Notes: generated from the letters alone by a model not told the origin. A DNA stretch of 18,919 nucleotides from Sphingopyxis sp. (GCA_012035435.1 JAAUPH010000013.1:1-18919), one strand, 5' to 3'; numbered from the stretch's first letter, positions 6,876 to 16,573 are shown. Made by a program: numbers and translations.

Positions 6876-8678
6876 ATGCCGACTTACCGCGCCCCGGTGA
6901 AAGACTCGCTGTTCGTCCTCAACGACGTGATGGGCTTTGATCGTTATGCGAACCTGCCCGGCTTTGCCAATGCGACCCCCGACATGGTCGAGGCGGTCCT
7001 GAGCGAAGCGGGGCGTTTCTGTTCGGAAATACTGGCACCGCTCAATCGCGTTGGTGACGAAGAAGGCTGCACACGCCATCCCGATGGTCGTGTGACCACT
7101 CCGACCGGCTTTAAGGAGGCCTATGCCCAGTTTGTTGAGGCCGGCTGGCCGCTGCTGAACGCCCCAGAGGAATTTGGCGGGCAGGGGATGCCCCATGTGC
7201 TGGGAATGATTTTCGAAGAGTTTCAGAACGGCGCGAATCAGGCCTTTGCCATGTATCCCGGGCTGACGCGTGGCGCGGCGGCGGCGTTACAGGTCAAGGG
7301 ATCGCCCGAACAACAGGCCACTTACTTGCCCAAAATGCTGTCGGGCCAGTGGGGCGGGACGATGAACCTGACCGAGCCGCATTGCGGCACCGACCTGGGC
7401 CTGATCCGCACGAAAGCCGTACCCAATGGTGATGGCAGCTATGCGATTACTGGCACCAAGATTTTCATCTCGTCGGGTGAGCATGATCTGACCGATAATA
7501 TTATCCATCTGGTGCTTGCCAAGACGCCCGACGCGCCCGACAGCGTGAAGGGCATCAGCCTGTTCATTGTGCCCAAATTCCTGGTCGGTGCAGATGGTTC
7601 ACTCGGTGCGCGCAACAGCCTGTCATGCGGATCGATCGAGCATAAAATGGGCATTCACGGCAATTCGACCTGCGTCATGAACTATGACGGCGCGACCGGC
7701 TTCATGGTGGGCGAGGAGTTCAAGGGCCTAGCCGCCATGTTCATCATGATGAACGCCGCGCGGCTGGGCGTTGGAATTCAGGGGATGGCGGTTGCCGATG
7801 CAGCGTATCAGAACGCCGTTGCCTATGCGCAGGACCGGCGACAGGGTCGCGCGCTGACAGGCCCCGCTGACCCTGCGGCGAAGGCCGATCCGTTGTTTGT
7901 CCATCCCGACATTCGCCGCATGCTGATGGACGCCAAGGCGATGACCGAGGGGCTGCGCGCGCTGTGCATTTGGGGTGGGATTCAGATTGATCTCAGCCAT
8001 GCCGCTGCGACCGAGGAAGAACGGCAGGCGGCGGACGATCTTGTCAGCCTGCTGACGCCCGTGATCAAAGGGTTCGGCACCGACAAGGGCTATGAGATTG
8101 CCACCAATGCGCAGCAGGTGTTCGGCGGCCATGGCTATATCGAGGAATGGGGGATGAGCCAGTTCGTCCGCGATGCCCGGATCGCCATGATTTATGAGGG
8201 CGCGAACGGCGTGCAGGCGATGGATTTGGTCGGGCGCAAGCTCGCGCAAAATGGCGGTCGCGCGGTGCAAGCGTTGTTCAAAGTGATCGACGATGAATGT
8301 GCTGAGGCCAAGGCCGATCCGGCGCTCGCTGATTTTGCCGAACGGCTTGAAAAGGCCAATGGCGAACTGAAAGCTGCAACGATGTGGTTCATGACCAACG
8401 GCATGGCCAATCCCAATAGTGTCGGCGCGGGCGCGCATCATTATATGCATATCATGGGTCTGGTTGCGGTCGGGTCGATGTGGCTGATGATGGCAGGCGC
8501 AGCGCAAAAAGCGCTGGCGGCGGGGACGGGCGACAAGGCTTTCTATGACGCCAAGCTGGTCACGGCGCGCTATTATGCCGAACGCATGCTGCCCGACGCG
8601 GGCGCTTTGCGCCGCAAGATTGAGGCGGGGTCGGACGCGATGATGGCGCTGGATCCGGCGCAATTTGCGTTCGCGTAA
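6876..8678 (+). CDS. Acyl-CoA dehydrogenase, long (600-residue) form with extra C-terminal domain
   Basis: This is an FAD enzyme that introduces the alpha-beta double bond into an acyl-CoA. The 600-residue length and the N-terminal MPTYRAPVKDSLFVL match the family that includes DmdC-type (3-methylmercaptopropionyl-CoA) and related dehydrogenases, rather than the short form of about 380 residues. Visible motifs are MNLTEPHCGTDLG (flavin-contact region, about 165-177), a substrate-domain strand ITGTKIFISSGEHD, QVFGGHGYIEEWGMSQFVRDARI, and IYEGANGVQAMDL, in which E441 is the probable catalytic base. The last 130 residues or so form the extra acyl-CoA dehydrogenase C-terminal domain. The start is fixed by AAAGGA seven bases before ATG 6876. 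It is the first gene of a compact operon with hydratase and SDR. The chain-length or substrate preference is not deducible. Confidence 0.94.
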   Translation: MPTYRAPVKDSLFVLNDVMGFDRYANLPGFANATPDMVEAVLSEAGRFCSEILAPLNRVGDEEGCTRHPDGRVTTPTGFKEAYAQFVEAGWPLLNAPEEFGGQGMPHVLGMIFEEFQNGANQAFAMYPGLTRGAAAALQVKGSPEQQATYLPKMLSGQWGGTMNLTEPHCGTDLGLIRTKAVPNGDGSYAITGTKIFISSGEHDLTDNIIHLVLAKTPDAPDSVKGISLFIVPKFLVGADGSLGARNSLSCGSIEHKMGIHGNSTCVMNYDGATGFMVGEEFKGLAAMFIMMNAARLGVGIQGMAVADAAYQNAVAYAQDRRQGRALTGPADPAAKADPLFVHPDIRRMLMDAKAMTEGLRALCIWGGIQIDLSHAAATEEERQAADDLVSLLTPVIKGFGTDKGYEIATNAQQVFGGHGYIEEWGMSQFVRDARIAMIYEGANGVQAMDLVGRKLAQNGGRAVQALFKVIDDECAEAKADPALADFAERLEKANGELKAATMWFMTNGMANPNSVGAGAHHYMHIMGLVAVGSMWLMMAGAAQKALAAGTGDKAFYDAKLVTARYYAERMLPDAGALRRKIEAGSDAMMALDPAQFAFA

Positions 8679-8692
8679 GGGGAGAAAGAGCG

Positions 8693-9469
8693 ATGGCCGA
8701 AGATGTCGTTCTGTTCGAACAGCGGGGCGGCATTGCCATCGCCGCGCTTAACCGGCCCGAGGCGCGCAACGCGGTGAATGGTGCGGTGTCGGCGGCTCTC
8801 GCCGAGATTGCCGAGCGAGTCGAAGCAGATGATAGCATCCGTGTCGCGATCCTGACGAGCAGCAGTCCGCGTGCCTTTTGCGCCGGGGCCGATTTGGCCG
8901 AAGTCGCGCGCGGCAATCGCAACAGCATTTCACACCCGACCTATGGGTTTGGTGGATTCGTCCAATTCCCGCGTAAGAAGCCCTGGATCGCGGCGGTGAA
9001 CGGTTTTGCGATGGGCGGGGGATTTGAACTTGCCATGAGCTGCGACATGATTGTGGCGGGCCAGGGGGCGCAGTTCGGCTTGCCGGAAAGCTTGCGCGGA
9101 CTGTTTGCGGCGGCGGGCGGGGCGTTCCGGCTGGCGCGGCTCATTCCCCGCGCAATTGCCAACGAGGTGTTGGTGACGGGGCTCCGGCTGAATGCAGAGC
9201 GGGCGTTGGCGCTCGGGCTCGTTAACCGGGTGGTGGCCGAAGCAGACGTGCTCGACAGCGCGATTGCACTGGCCGAAGCGGTTGCGCAGTCGGCACCCCT
9301 GTCGATTGCCGCCAGCCTTGATCTCGCTCGGCGGGCTCTCGACCATGACGAGGCCGATTTGTGGGATTTGACACGGCAACACGCCGGCGCGGTGATGCGC
9401 TCGGCGGATGCGATCGAGGGTGCTACCGCCTTCATCCAGAAACGCGCGCCGAATTGGACGGGAAAGTAA
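8693..9469 (+). CDS. Enoyl-CoA hydratase / crotonase-family protein
   Basis: This is a 258-residue crotonase-fold enzyme that adds water across the alpha-beta double bond of an enoyl-CoA. The oxyanion-hole segments FCAGADL (62-68) and NGFAMGGGFELAMSCD (103-118) are present. The two acidic residues of true hydratases are also present, E112 in GGGFELA and E132 in GLPESLRG, so hydratase activity rather than another crotonase reaction is likely. The usual GAGG region reads AAAGGAFRLARLIP. A strong GGGGAGA ribosome site precedes ATG 8693, 14 bases after the dehydrogenase stop, and the SDR gene begins two bases after its own stop. It should act on the product of the preceding dehydrogenase. Confidence 0.93.
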   Translation: MAEDVVLFEQRGGIAIAALNRPEARNAVNGAVSAALAEIAERVEADDSIRVAILTSSSPRAFCAGADLAEVARGNRNSISHPTYGFGGFVQFPRKKPWIAAVNGFAMGGGFELAMSCDMIVAGQGAQFGLPESLRGLFAAAGGAFRLARLIPRAIANEVLVTGLRLNAERALALGLVNRVVAEADVLDSAIALAEAVAQSAPLSIAASLDLARRALDHDEADLWDLTRQHAGAVMRSADAIEGATAFIQKRAPNWTGK

Positions 9470-9471
9470 TC

Positions 9472-10242
9472 ATGGGTTATAGCTTTGATTTATCGGGTCG
9501 GACGGCGCTGGTGACTGGGGCGTCGTCGGGGCTAGGAGCCAATTTTGCGCGGGCGCTAGCTGCGGCTGGTGCGACGGTGGTGGCTGCCGCACGGCGTGCT
9601 GATCGGCTTGATGCGCTGGTCGAAGAGATTGTTGCCGCAGGGGGCGAAGCCCATGCTGTAACGATGGATGTTGCCGATGCTGCCTCTATTCGGGCGGGCT
9701 TTGCCGAGGCAGAAGCCGCGGTCGGTCCGATCAATATTTTCGTCGGCAATGCCGGTGTGGCAGGCGAGCATATGGCGCTCGACCAACCTGAAAGCGAGAT
9801 TGATGCACTGTTGACTGTCAATCTGCGCGGAGTTGTACTGTCGGTTCAGGAAGCGGCCCAGCGTATGGTTGCGTCGGGCAGCGCCGACAGACAGGACGGG
9901 CGCATCATCATCATCGGGTCGATCACCGCCGAGAAAATCTTTGCCGGAGCGGCGGTTTATGGCGCAACCAAAGCAGCTGTCCGGCACCTCGGCCGCAGTC
10001 TGGCGCGCGAATGGGCGCGCAAAGGCATTAATGTGAATGTGATCCAGCCAGGCTATTTTCTGTCGGAAATGACCGAGGCGATGATCAATTCCGAGCTTGG
10101 CAAGCGGCTGATCGGCAGTTTCCCGCGCCAGCGCTTGCGCGATATGACCGATTTGAATGCGCCGCTGTTGTGGTTGGCTTCGGATGCATCGTCAGGGATT
10201 ACTGGAACCGTCATTACCGTGGACGATGGGCAGAGTTTGTAA
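9472..10242 (+). CDS. SDR-family dehydrogenase, probable 3-hydroxyacyl-CoA dehydrogenase of the operon
   Basis: This is a 256-residue classical SDR with the cofactor loop TGASSGLG (15-22), NAG at 93-95, and catalytic S150, Y163 and K167 (YGATK). The C-terminal IQPGYFLSEMTE and the ending ITGTVITVDDG are usual for FabG/HSD10-like enzymes. ATG 9472 is two bases after the hydratase stop with GGGAAAG just upstream; a longer frame from 9361 runs through the hydratase gene and is rejected. Its position after dehydrogenase and hydratase suggests NAD-dependent oxidation of a 3-hydroxyacyl-CoA. That is inference; reductases of ketones and sugars have the same motifs. Its stop is one base from that of the convergent esterase gene. 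Confidence 0.92.
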   Translation: MGYSFDLSGRTALVTGASSGLGANFARALAAAGATVVAAARRADRLDALVEEIVAAGGEAHAVTMDVADAASIRAGFAEAEAAVGPINIFVGNAGVAGEHMALDQPESEIDALLTVNLRGVVLSVQEAAQRMVASGSADRQDGRIIIIGSITAEKIFAGAAVYGATKAAVRHLGRSLAREWARKGINVNVIQPGYFLSEMTEAMINSELGKRLIGSFPRQRLRDMTDLNAPLLWLASDASSGITGTVITVDDGQSL

Positions 10243-10243
10243 C

Positions 10244-11197
10244 TCAGGCTGCCAAACCCAACAACCGCCGCGCTGCTGTCAGATAGTCCCGGGTGTAGGC
10301 CTGACTAACCCGCGCACCCGGAATAATTTGGAAACCGTGGATCGCGCCGGGGTAGCAATGAAGTTCGGTATCGACCGCGGCTGCAGCAAGTTTGCGCGCA
10401 TAGTCGAAGTTTTCGTCCACGAACAAATCGAGCGATCCGGTGAGGAGGACGGTTGCGGGCAGGCCAGACAGCGATGCGGCGTGGCTCGGCGAAAACCAGC
10501 CTAACCGATCGTCATCCATCGCATAGGCGCCGCGCAAGCAGTCCCAGCCGAAACAGTTCAGATTGGCATTCCAGACAAATTCGCCTGCTGTCGGATTGCG
10601 CCACGCGCAGTCGGTACCGCCGGTACGATAGTCGAGCATGGGGTATGTCAGCAGCTGCCCCGCAAGCTTTGGCCCGCAGCGATCGCGCGCCATCAGCACC
10701 ACTGATGCAGCAAGGCCGCCGCCTGCGCTTTCACCCGCGACCAGGATCCTGCCCGGATCGACACCCAGCGCTTCGGCATTGGCGACCAGCCACAGCAGCG
10801 CTGCGTAGCAGTCCTCTTGCGGGCCCGGAAATGGGGTTTCGGGGGCCAAGCGATAGTCGACCGAGACGATGACGATGTCGAGCGCGACCGCCGTTGCCGC
10901 CGGGCCGCGCCGATAGCCGTGCGCTGAGCCCAGGATCATTCCGCCACCGTGGATATAGAGCATGGCCGCGCGGGTGCGCTGACCCGCTGGCGTGAACACC
11001 AGCACGGGCACTTCAGGCGCGCCGTGAGAACCCGGCGCGAGGTGGCGTTCATATCCCAGCGCCGGTTCGGGAAAATATTCGAAATGGGCCTCTGACTGCT
11101 CCCGGGTTTCGGCAAGATTTTGATGCGTCATCGCCCGCGTTGGCGCGAGATCGACAATTGGGAGCAGTTCGGGATCGACGAGGTGACGCGTGGTCAT
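10244..11197 (-). CDS. Alpha/beta hydrolase, hormone-sensitive-lipase (HSL) family esterase
   Basis: This is a 317-residue carboxylesterase-type enzyme. The HSL-family oxyanion motif HGGG is at 83-86. The nucleophile is S157 in GESAGGG, and the triad is completed by D257 (GSLDLFVDE) and H287 (GAIHGF). DYRLAPETPFP after the first core strands is another family mark. ATG 11197 is chosen because AGGG lies seven bases upstream and the previous gene ends nine bases earlier. In-frame ATGs at 11221 and 11260 would overlap that gene. No signal peptide is seen, so it is probably cytosolic. The substrate is unknown, probably a short acyl ester. It is the last gene of the leftward cluster, although its function has no obvious tie to cysK. 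Confidence 0.92.
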   Translation of the reverse strand: MTTRHLVDPELLPIVDLAPTRAMTHQNLAETREQSEAHFEYFPEPALGYERHLAPGSHGAPEVPVLVFTPAGQRTRAAMLYIHGGGMILGSAHGYRRGPAATAVALDIVIVSVDYRLAPETPFPGPQEDCYAALLWLVANAEALGVDPGRILVAGESAGGGLAASVVLMARDRCGPKLAGQLLTYPMLDYRTGGTDCAWRNPTAGEFVWNANLNCFGWDCLRGAYAMDDDRLGWFSPSHAASLSGLPATVLLTGSLDLFVDENFDYARKLAAAAVDTELHCYPGAIHGFQIIPGARVSQAYTRDYLTAARRLLGLAA

Positions 11198-11205
11198 AAA
11201 TTGCC

Positions 11206-12354
11206 CTATCGTTTCATACATTGGCGCGCATCGTCGCGCGGATATTCGGTGCAATTCCACAGCGCCTTTTCAAAGTCCGCACTGTCGTCGCGCAGGTAGG
11301 AAAAGCTCATTGCAGTGCGCTGCATGTCGGTCATAGCCTCGCTGCCCGGTTTAAGCACTGGATTGGTCCAGCCGAATAGCTTGCAATAATCGCGCGTTCC
11401 GCAGACGCGCAGCGCATAGGCCACGAAGGCGTCGGAGGTCGCGCGGCGGTCGAGGACCACCAACAACGTGTCACGGCTATTGCCTGAGATGGCACCGACG
11501 TCGGTTTTGACGACGGGGTCGCCGATAATTGGATTGGTCGTGGCCAGCCCTTCCGTCGCTAATCCGGGCGCAATCCCATGCGCCGTGGATAGTCCAGCGA
11601 GCTTGCCAATCAACGGTTCGCTACCGCTCAACCCGCTTCGAAACGCACCGGGCGTGCCCCAGAAACCCGGCCAGCGGAAGAAGAGGTGTGTGTCGACTGC
11701 CGCAATCTTCTCTAGGCTATCGGACCAATAGGGACGAACCCAGTCGGTATGATAATGGGTGGCGAGACCCACCGACGGATCAACCGCACCATTGAGTGCC
11801 GCCATCGCCACCGACTGCGCGCGCAGCCATGCGAGATCGGTGTAGCGCCGCGCCAGTGCGCCGTCGCAGGTGAAGGTGAATTGGCACCCGGTGGTGCGCT
11901 CCGATCCTTGAAACACCACGCCGCACACGCTTTTGGGGAAGGCGGGGTGGCGGGCACGGTTCAGGACGACCTGAGCAACGGCACGCTGGCCCTTGTCGTC
12001 ATCGCCTGCTTCATAGAGCAGGGCGGCGGCGAGGCAGTCGCGGGCGCGCTGGAACTCTTCAGGGCCGCCGCCAAAGCGGAAGGGGGCCGATACGCGGAGA
12101 TTAGCGGTCACGAACGGGATAAGTGCATTGGCCGCGCGCGCGTCGGCCAGCGTCACCTCTGCGAGTTCGACCGGTGCGACTGCTGGAATGACGTCGGCTG
12201 GCGGGGCAACGGGCTTTGACAGCGTGAGCGGCGAGGGGGGTGTGCTGCGGCCGCTGTCCCACAGCACCCCCGCCAGCGCCGCAACGGCCAGCAGGACAAA
12301 CAGCCAGCCCTGCCAATCGCGCGCGGGCGGAGGCGTTTGCGGATTTTCACTCAT
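11206..12354 (-). CDS. Cell-wall hydrolase, SleB/Hydrolase_2 family, membrane-anchored
   Basis: This 382-residue protein has an N-terminal transmembrane anchor near 16-32 ([17 protein letters not shown]), a proline-rich linker and a catalytic domain of the SleB type from about residue 104. The domain contains [13 protein letters not shown], with E115 as the probable catalytic acid, then [33 protein letters not shown] and [13 protein letters not shown]. Such enzymes cleave peptidoglycan glycan strands, here presumably in the periplasm. The C-terminal 100 residues, including [14 protein letters not shown] and [14 protein letters not shown], lie beyond the core domain and may be specific to this group. 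It starts 12 bases after the repaired end of cysK and ends nine bases before the esterase ATG. Confidence 0.9.
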   Translation of the reverse strand: MSENPQTPPPARDWQGWLFVLLAVAALAGVLWDSGRSTPPSPLTLSKPVAPPADVIPAVAPVELAEVTLADARAANALIPFVTANLRVSAPFRFGGGPEEFQRARDCLAAALLYEAGDDDKGQRAVAQVVLNRARHPAFPKSVCGVVFQGSERTTGCQFTFTCDGALARRYTDLAWLRAQSVAMAALNGAVDPSVGLATHYHTDWVRPYWSDSLEKIAAVDTHLFFRWPGFWGTPGAFRSGLSGSEPLIGKLAGLSTAHGIAPGLATEGLATTNPIIGDPVVKTDVGAISGNSRDTLLVVLDRRATSDAFVAYALRVCGTRDYCKLFGWTNPVLKPGSEAMTDMQRTAMSFSYLRDDSADFEKALWNCTEYPRDDARQCMKR

Positions 12355-13288
12355 AAGCTGCGCCGGTTAAACCTCGGGCAAGAAATCGGGCACCGACAGA
12401 TAGCGCTCGCCGGTATCGTAATTGAAGCCGAGCACGGCGCGATCCGGCGGGCAGTTCCTTCAGCTTCTGCGCGATCGCGGCAAGCGTTGCTCCGGAGGAT
12501 ATGCCCACCAGCATTCCTTCTTCGCAGGCTGCGCGGCGGGCCATGCCCTTGGCATCCGCCGGATCGACCTGGATTACCCCATCGAGCAGCCCAGTGTGAA
12601 GGTTTGCCGGGATGAAGCCTGCGCCGATGCCTTGGATCGGATGCGGGGCAGGCTGGCCGCCCGAGATGACCGGCGACAGCGTGGGTTCGACCGCGAAGAT
12701 CTTGAGGTTGGGCCAATGCGGCTTCAGAAATTGCGCGCAGCCCGTGATGTGGCCGCCCGTGCCGACGCCCGTTACAATCGCGTCAATCGGCGCGTCGGCG
12801 AAATCGGCAAGGATTTCAGGGCCGGTGGCGCGAACATGTACGTCGATATTAGCGGGGTTTTCAAACTGCTGTGGCATCCATGCCCTGGGTGTTTTCTGCA
12901 CCAGCTCAATCGCGCGCTCGATGGCGCCCTTCATGCCTTTCTCGCGCGGAGTCAGGTCGAAGGTCGCGCCATAGGCCAGCATCAAGCGGCGGCGTTCCAG
13001 GCTCATGCTCTCGGGCATCACGAGGATGAGCTTATAGCCCTTCACCGCTGCGGCCATCGCGAGCCCGATGCCGGTGTTGCCCGATGTTGGCTCTACAATG
13101 ACGCCGCCGGGCATCAGGTCGCCCTCGGCCTCCGCCGCCTCAATCATGGCCAGCCCGATGCGATCCTTGATCGATCCGCCTGGGTTGCTGCGTTCGGATT
13201 TGATCCACACCTCGGCATCCGGAAACAGGCGTTTCATCCGAATATGCGGGGTCTGGCCAATGGTATCGAGGATGGAGTTGGCTTTCAT
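12347..13288 (-). CDS. cysK: Cysteine synthase A (O-acetylserine sulfhydrylase), C-terminus frameshifted
   Basis: This PLP enzyme makes cysteine from O-acetylserine and sulfide. K41 in NPGGSIKDR is the cofactor lysine; [11 protein letters not shown] is the substrate loop, GTGGHITG the phosphate-binding loop, and [19 protein letters not shown] is typical of CysK. ATG 13288 overlaps the stop of the MFS gene (ATGA), so translation is coupled. The raw frame ends with an unfamiliar arginine-rich tail after ELPAGSR. Removing one C from the CC of CGCCGTG, near 12450, gives [22 protein letters not shown] and a stop at 12367-12369. The result is a normal protein of about 306 residues that no longer overlaps the cell-wall hydrolase gene. 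I therefore take 12367-13288 as the real extent. Confidence 0.93.
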   Translation of the reverse strand: MKANSILDTIGQTPHIRMKRLFPDAEVWIKSERSNPGGSIKDRIGLAMIEAAEAEGDLMPGGVIVEPTSGNTGIGLAMAAAVKGYKLILVMPESMSLERRRLMLAYGATFDLTPREKGMKGAIERAIELVQKTPRAWMPQQFENPANIDVHVRATGPEILADFADAPIDAIVTGVGTGGHITGCAQFLKPHWPNLKIFAVEPTLSPVISGGQPAPHPIQGIGAGFIPANLHTGLLDGVIQVDPADAKGMARRAACEEGMLVGISSGATLAAIAQKLKELPAGSRRARLQLRYRRALSVGARFLARGLTGAAYE

Positions 13289-14565
13289 GGATTGTCGTTC
13301 CTGAATTGCGGTTCAAAGGTGCGCGCCCGGCGGAGCTCGGGGAACAGCCATGCCCATAGCGCGGTGACGCCAATCGCACCAGCGCCGCCGAACACCACTG
13401 CGCCCACCGGCCCCAGCAATGCGGCGGCGATACCCGATTGCATCTCACCAAGCTCGTTCGACGCGGAAATGGCTAGGCCCGATACCGAACTGACGCGCCC
13501 GCGCATTGCGTCGGGGGTGTTGAGCTGAACCAGCGAGCTGCGCACAAAGACCGAAAGCATGTCCGACGCGCCAAGCAGGACGAGCAGCGCGAGCGATAGA
13601 TAGAAGCTGGTTGAGAGGCCGAAGCCGATAGTGGCAAGGCCGAATACGACCACTGCCCATAGCATTTTGACCCCGACATTGGTCTTGAGCGGGCGCCATG
13701 ACAGCCATAGCGCGACGACCGAAGCGCCGAGCGCGGGTGCAGCGCGCAGGAAACCCAGACCTTCAGAACCGACCTGCAAAATGTCGCGCGCATACACCGG
13801 GAGCATCGCGGTTGCCCCCGCCAGCAAGACTGCAAACAGATCGAGCGTGATCGCGCCGAGCAGGAAACGCTCACGCCATGTGTAAGACAGGCCGTCGGCC
13901 ATTTCGCGGAGCGGGTGCCTGCGGTCCTTTGCGGGTGGCGGGTAAACGGGCCGAATAAAGCCCAGGGTCACAATGGCGAACAGCAACAGCGCGGCCGACG
14001 TCCAATGGGGCAGGGCGGCATCAGCGGCGTAGAGGAAACCGCCGACCGCTGGGCCGATGACCGACGCGGACTGCCAAGCAATCGAGCTCATCGCGATCGC
14101 GCGTGGAAGCAGGGCGGGTGGAACAATGTTTGGCGCTATCGCGCTCATCGCGGGCCCGACGAATACCCGCGCGACACCATGCAGTGCCGCGAGCGTAAAC
14201 AGCAGCGGCAGCGTGAGTTGATCGCTGTAGGTAAACCAGCCCATTGCCAGTGCGACGAACATGTCGATGGCATTGGCGAAACAGGCGACCTTACGCCGCT
14301 CGACGCGATCCGCGACCCAGCCCGCCAGCGGGGTGAGCATCGCCAGCGGAAGAAATTGAAACAGGCCGACCAGGCCCAGCTGGAATGACGCATCCCGCAC
14401 GCTCATCCCATAATCGTCGCGCGCGACGTCATAGACTTGATAGCCGATGATCACGACCATCGCCATCGTGGCCATGACCGCGGCAAAGCGTGCAAGCCAA
14501 TAGAGACGAAAATCGGGGATTTGCAGCGGCGAGCTTGGCTCGGCGGGCAATGCTGTGCTGATCAT
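13285..14565 (-). CDS. MFS transporter, EntS/MFS_3-type exporter
   Basis: This is a 426-residue integral membrane protein with about twelve hydrophobic segments. It has the major-facilitator loop [11 protein letters not shown] between helices 2 and 3, and later [26 protein letters not shown], characteristic of the MFS_3 group that includes the enterobactin exporter EntS. It should export a small molecule by proton antiport in the inner membrane. It is first in the leftward cluster and overlaps cysK by four bases, so the two proteins are made together. That pairing hints at a sulfur compound or cysteine-related metabolite as substrate, but this is only context. ATG 14565 is chosen; an AGGGG lies about ten bases upstream. 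Confidence 0.9.
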   Translation of the reverse strand: MISTALPAEPSSPLQIPDFRLYWLARFAAVMATMAMVVIIGYQVYDVARDDYGMSVRDASFQLGLVGLFQFLPLAMLTPLAGWVADRVERRKVACFANAIDMFVALAMGWFTYSDQLTLPLLFTLAALHGVARVFVGPAMSAIAPNIVPPALLPRAIAMSSIAWQSASVIGPAVGGFLYAADAALPHWTSAALLLFAIVTLGFIRPVYPPPAKDRRHPLREMADGLSYTWRERFLLGAITLDLFAVLLAGATAMLPVYARDILQVGSEGLGFLRAAPALGASVVALWLSWRPLKTNVGVKMLWAVVVFGLATIGFGLSTSFYLSLALLVLLGASDMLSVFVRSSLVQLNTPDAMRGRVSSVSGLAISASNELGEMQSGIAAALLGPVGAVVFGGAGAIGVTALWAWLFPELRRARTFEPQFRNDNP

Positions 14566-14650
14566 ATGGTCACTGCCCCTGCTGCAAAGCTTGCCGATGA
14601 CAAACCCGAAATTGCGTGGCAGAAAGCAACGGGGTTGGGGAGATGAAAAA

Positions 14651-16557
14651 ATGCGAAAAACGCAAGGTGGGGCTTTGTCTTTGTCGCTGGCGGCGCTTTT
14701 GGTGGCGGGTTGCGGCGGGCCTTCGACCGCGCCGGGGACATCGGCGAAGGCCGACGAGGCGGTCTCTGAAACCCCCTATCCTGAAAAAAATACTGTGGGG
14801 CGACACGCATCTGCACACCAGCAACAGCATTGACGCTTTTGGTTTTGGCGTCCGGCTTGACCCAGAGGCGGCGCTGCGTTTCGCCGCGGGCGAACAGGTG
14901 ACATCGACCCATGGCTTGCCCGCCAAGCTGGAGCGTCCGCTCGATTTTCTGGTGATTGCCGACCATAGCGACGGGCTCGGCGCGACCCGGCGGCTTTATG
15001 ATGCTCCGCGCTTGCTCATCCGCGATCCGCAGCTCCGCAAATGGCATGACATGATGCACGCCACGCCCGACGGGTCGCAGCGCGTGACCGCCGAAATCAT
15101 CGACCGGGCCGCGCGGAACGATCTGCCCGAAGCGATGCGCGACCCTAAAGAGAATGAAGAGGGGACGCGATCAATCTGGAAAAGCAGCGCTGAAATTGTC
15201 GAACGGTACAACCGACCCGGCAAATTCACTGCCTTCCACGGCTTTGAATGGACGTCGATGCCGGGCGGCAACAATTTGCACCGCGTCGTGATGTTCCGCG
15301 ATGGCTATGCCGAGGCGATCCAGACTTTGCCCTTTGGCAGCCAGCCGCCGCTCGACAAGGTTGAGCTGCTGTATGACTATATGGACCAATATGAAAAAAT
15401 CACCGGCGGCAAGGTGCTGGCGATTCCGCATAATGGCAATCTTTCGAACGGGTTGATGTTTGAACTGACCGGGCCGGGGGGTGGACCCATGACCGCCGCC
15501 TTTGCACGGCGGCGCGCCGCGCGCGAGCCGGTGGCTGAAGTGACGCAGATCAAGGGTGACGGAGAGACGCATCCGTTCCTGTCGCCCAATGACGAATTTG
15601 CAGGCTTTGGCGTGAAGGGCTGGGAACTGGGCAATTTGCCGATGACGGCGAATAAGACGCCGGAGATGTTCGCCGGGGAATATGCGCGTGAGGCGCTGAA
15701 GCGTGGTCTGGCCATCGAGGCGCGGACGGGCGTTAATCCCTATAAATTCGGAATGATCGGCGCAACGGACAGCCACACCGGGCTCGCCACTGGTGATGAG
15801 AATAATTTCTTTGGTAAGCATAGCGCCGGCGAGCCCAATGCCACACGGGCGGAGCAGGGGCAGAATTTGGGCACACGCCAGGGCCGATTCGGCTGGCATT
15901 ATCTGGCGGGGGCTATGCTGCGGTTGGGCGACCGCGAACACGCGGAGCGCCATTTTCGACGCAATGGTGCGGCGGGAGGTTTACGCGACCACCGGCCCGC
16001 GCATGACGGTGCGTTTCTTTGGTGGGTGGGATTTTGCCGCTGCTGACCTCAGCAAAAATTGGGTCGCAGCGGGCTATGCGCGCGGCGTGCCTATGGGCGG
16101 CGAACTCAGGCCCGCGGCCAATGGTGCGCCGCGCTTTATTATCTCCGCGCTCAAAGATCCGATGGGGGCCAATCTTGATCGGGTGCAGGTCGTCAAAGGC
16201 TGGGTTGACGGTGCCGGCAAGCTGAACGAGCGCATCTACGATGTTGTCTGGTCGAGCCCCGACACCCGCCGTCCGGCAGCGGGTGGAAGATTGCCGCCGG
16301 TCGGCAACACGGTCGATATCGCCAAGGCCGCCTATACCAACAGCATTGGTGCGCCCGAGTTGCAAACGGTGTGGACCGACCCTGACTTCGACCCGGCGAT
16401 CCGCGCCTTCTACTATGCCCGCGTCATTGAAATTCCAACGCCGCGTTGGGTGCTGTTCGACGCGCTGCGCTATGGCGCGAAGCTGCCGCCCGACGCCGAT
16501 CTCATATCGCAAGAGCGGGCCTATACCTCGCCGATCTGGTACAGCCCGCGCGGCTGA
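14651..16557 (+). pseudogene. DUF3604 / PHP-type metal-dependent hydrolase lipoprotein (three apparent indels)
   Basis: ATG 14651, eight bases after GGGGAG, opens a lipoprotein signal (MRKTQGGALSLSLAALLVAGC, lipobox V-A-G-C). The frame then slips at a run of seven A near 14784-14790; six would join it to KILWGDTHLHTSNSIDAF. That main frame carries probable metal-binding motifs of the PHP fold: GDTHLH, FLVIADHSD, FHGFEWT, AIPHNGN and GATDSHTGL. Two further losses (a G near 15907, GGGGG for six, and a T near 15925) lead to the last frame, [23 protein letters not shown] onward to 16557. Repaired length is about 635 residues. The family is a domain of unknown function related to polymerase/histidinol-phosphatase (PHP) proteins; a phosphoesterase activity is plausible but unproven. 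Whether the breaks are real or sequencing errors decides if it is a gene or pseudogene; I favour error. Confidence 0.85.
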
Positions 16558-16573
16558 TCTTCATCGCTTTTTC

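Noticed and set aside
7728..8663. Minus-strand open frame of 311 codons inside the acyl-CoA dehydrogenase gene
   Set aside because: Antisense shadow of a clearly coding gene, rich in His/Arg with no motif.
9361..9471. Upstream extension of the second SDR to 9361
   Set aside because: It runs through the hydratase gene in another frame; ATG 9472 has a ribosome site and gives the standard SDR N-terminus.
12422..13528. Plus-strand open frame of 368 codons opposite cysK and the end of the MFS gene
   Set aside because: It spans the boundary of two well-supported minus-strand genes and shows no recognisable domain.
15171..15953. Minus-strand open frame opposite the DUF3604 gene
   Set aside because: The plus strand carries the metal-site motifs; the antisense frame has none.
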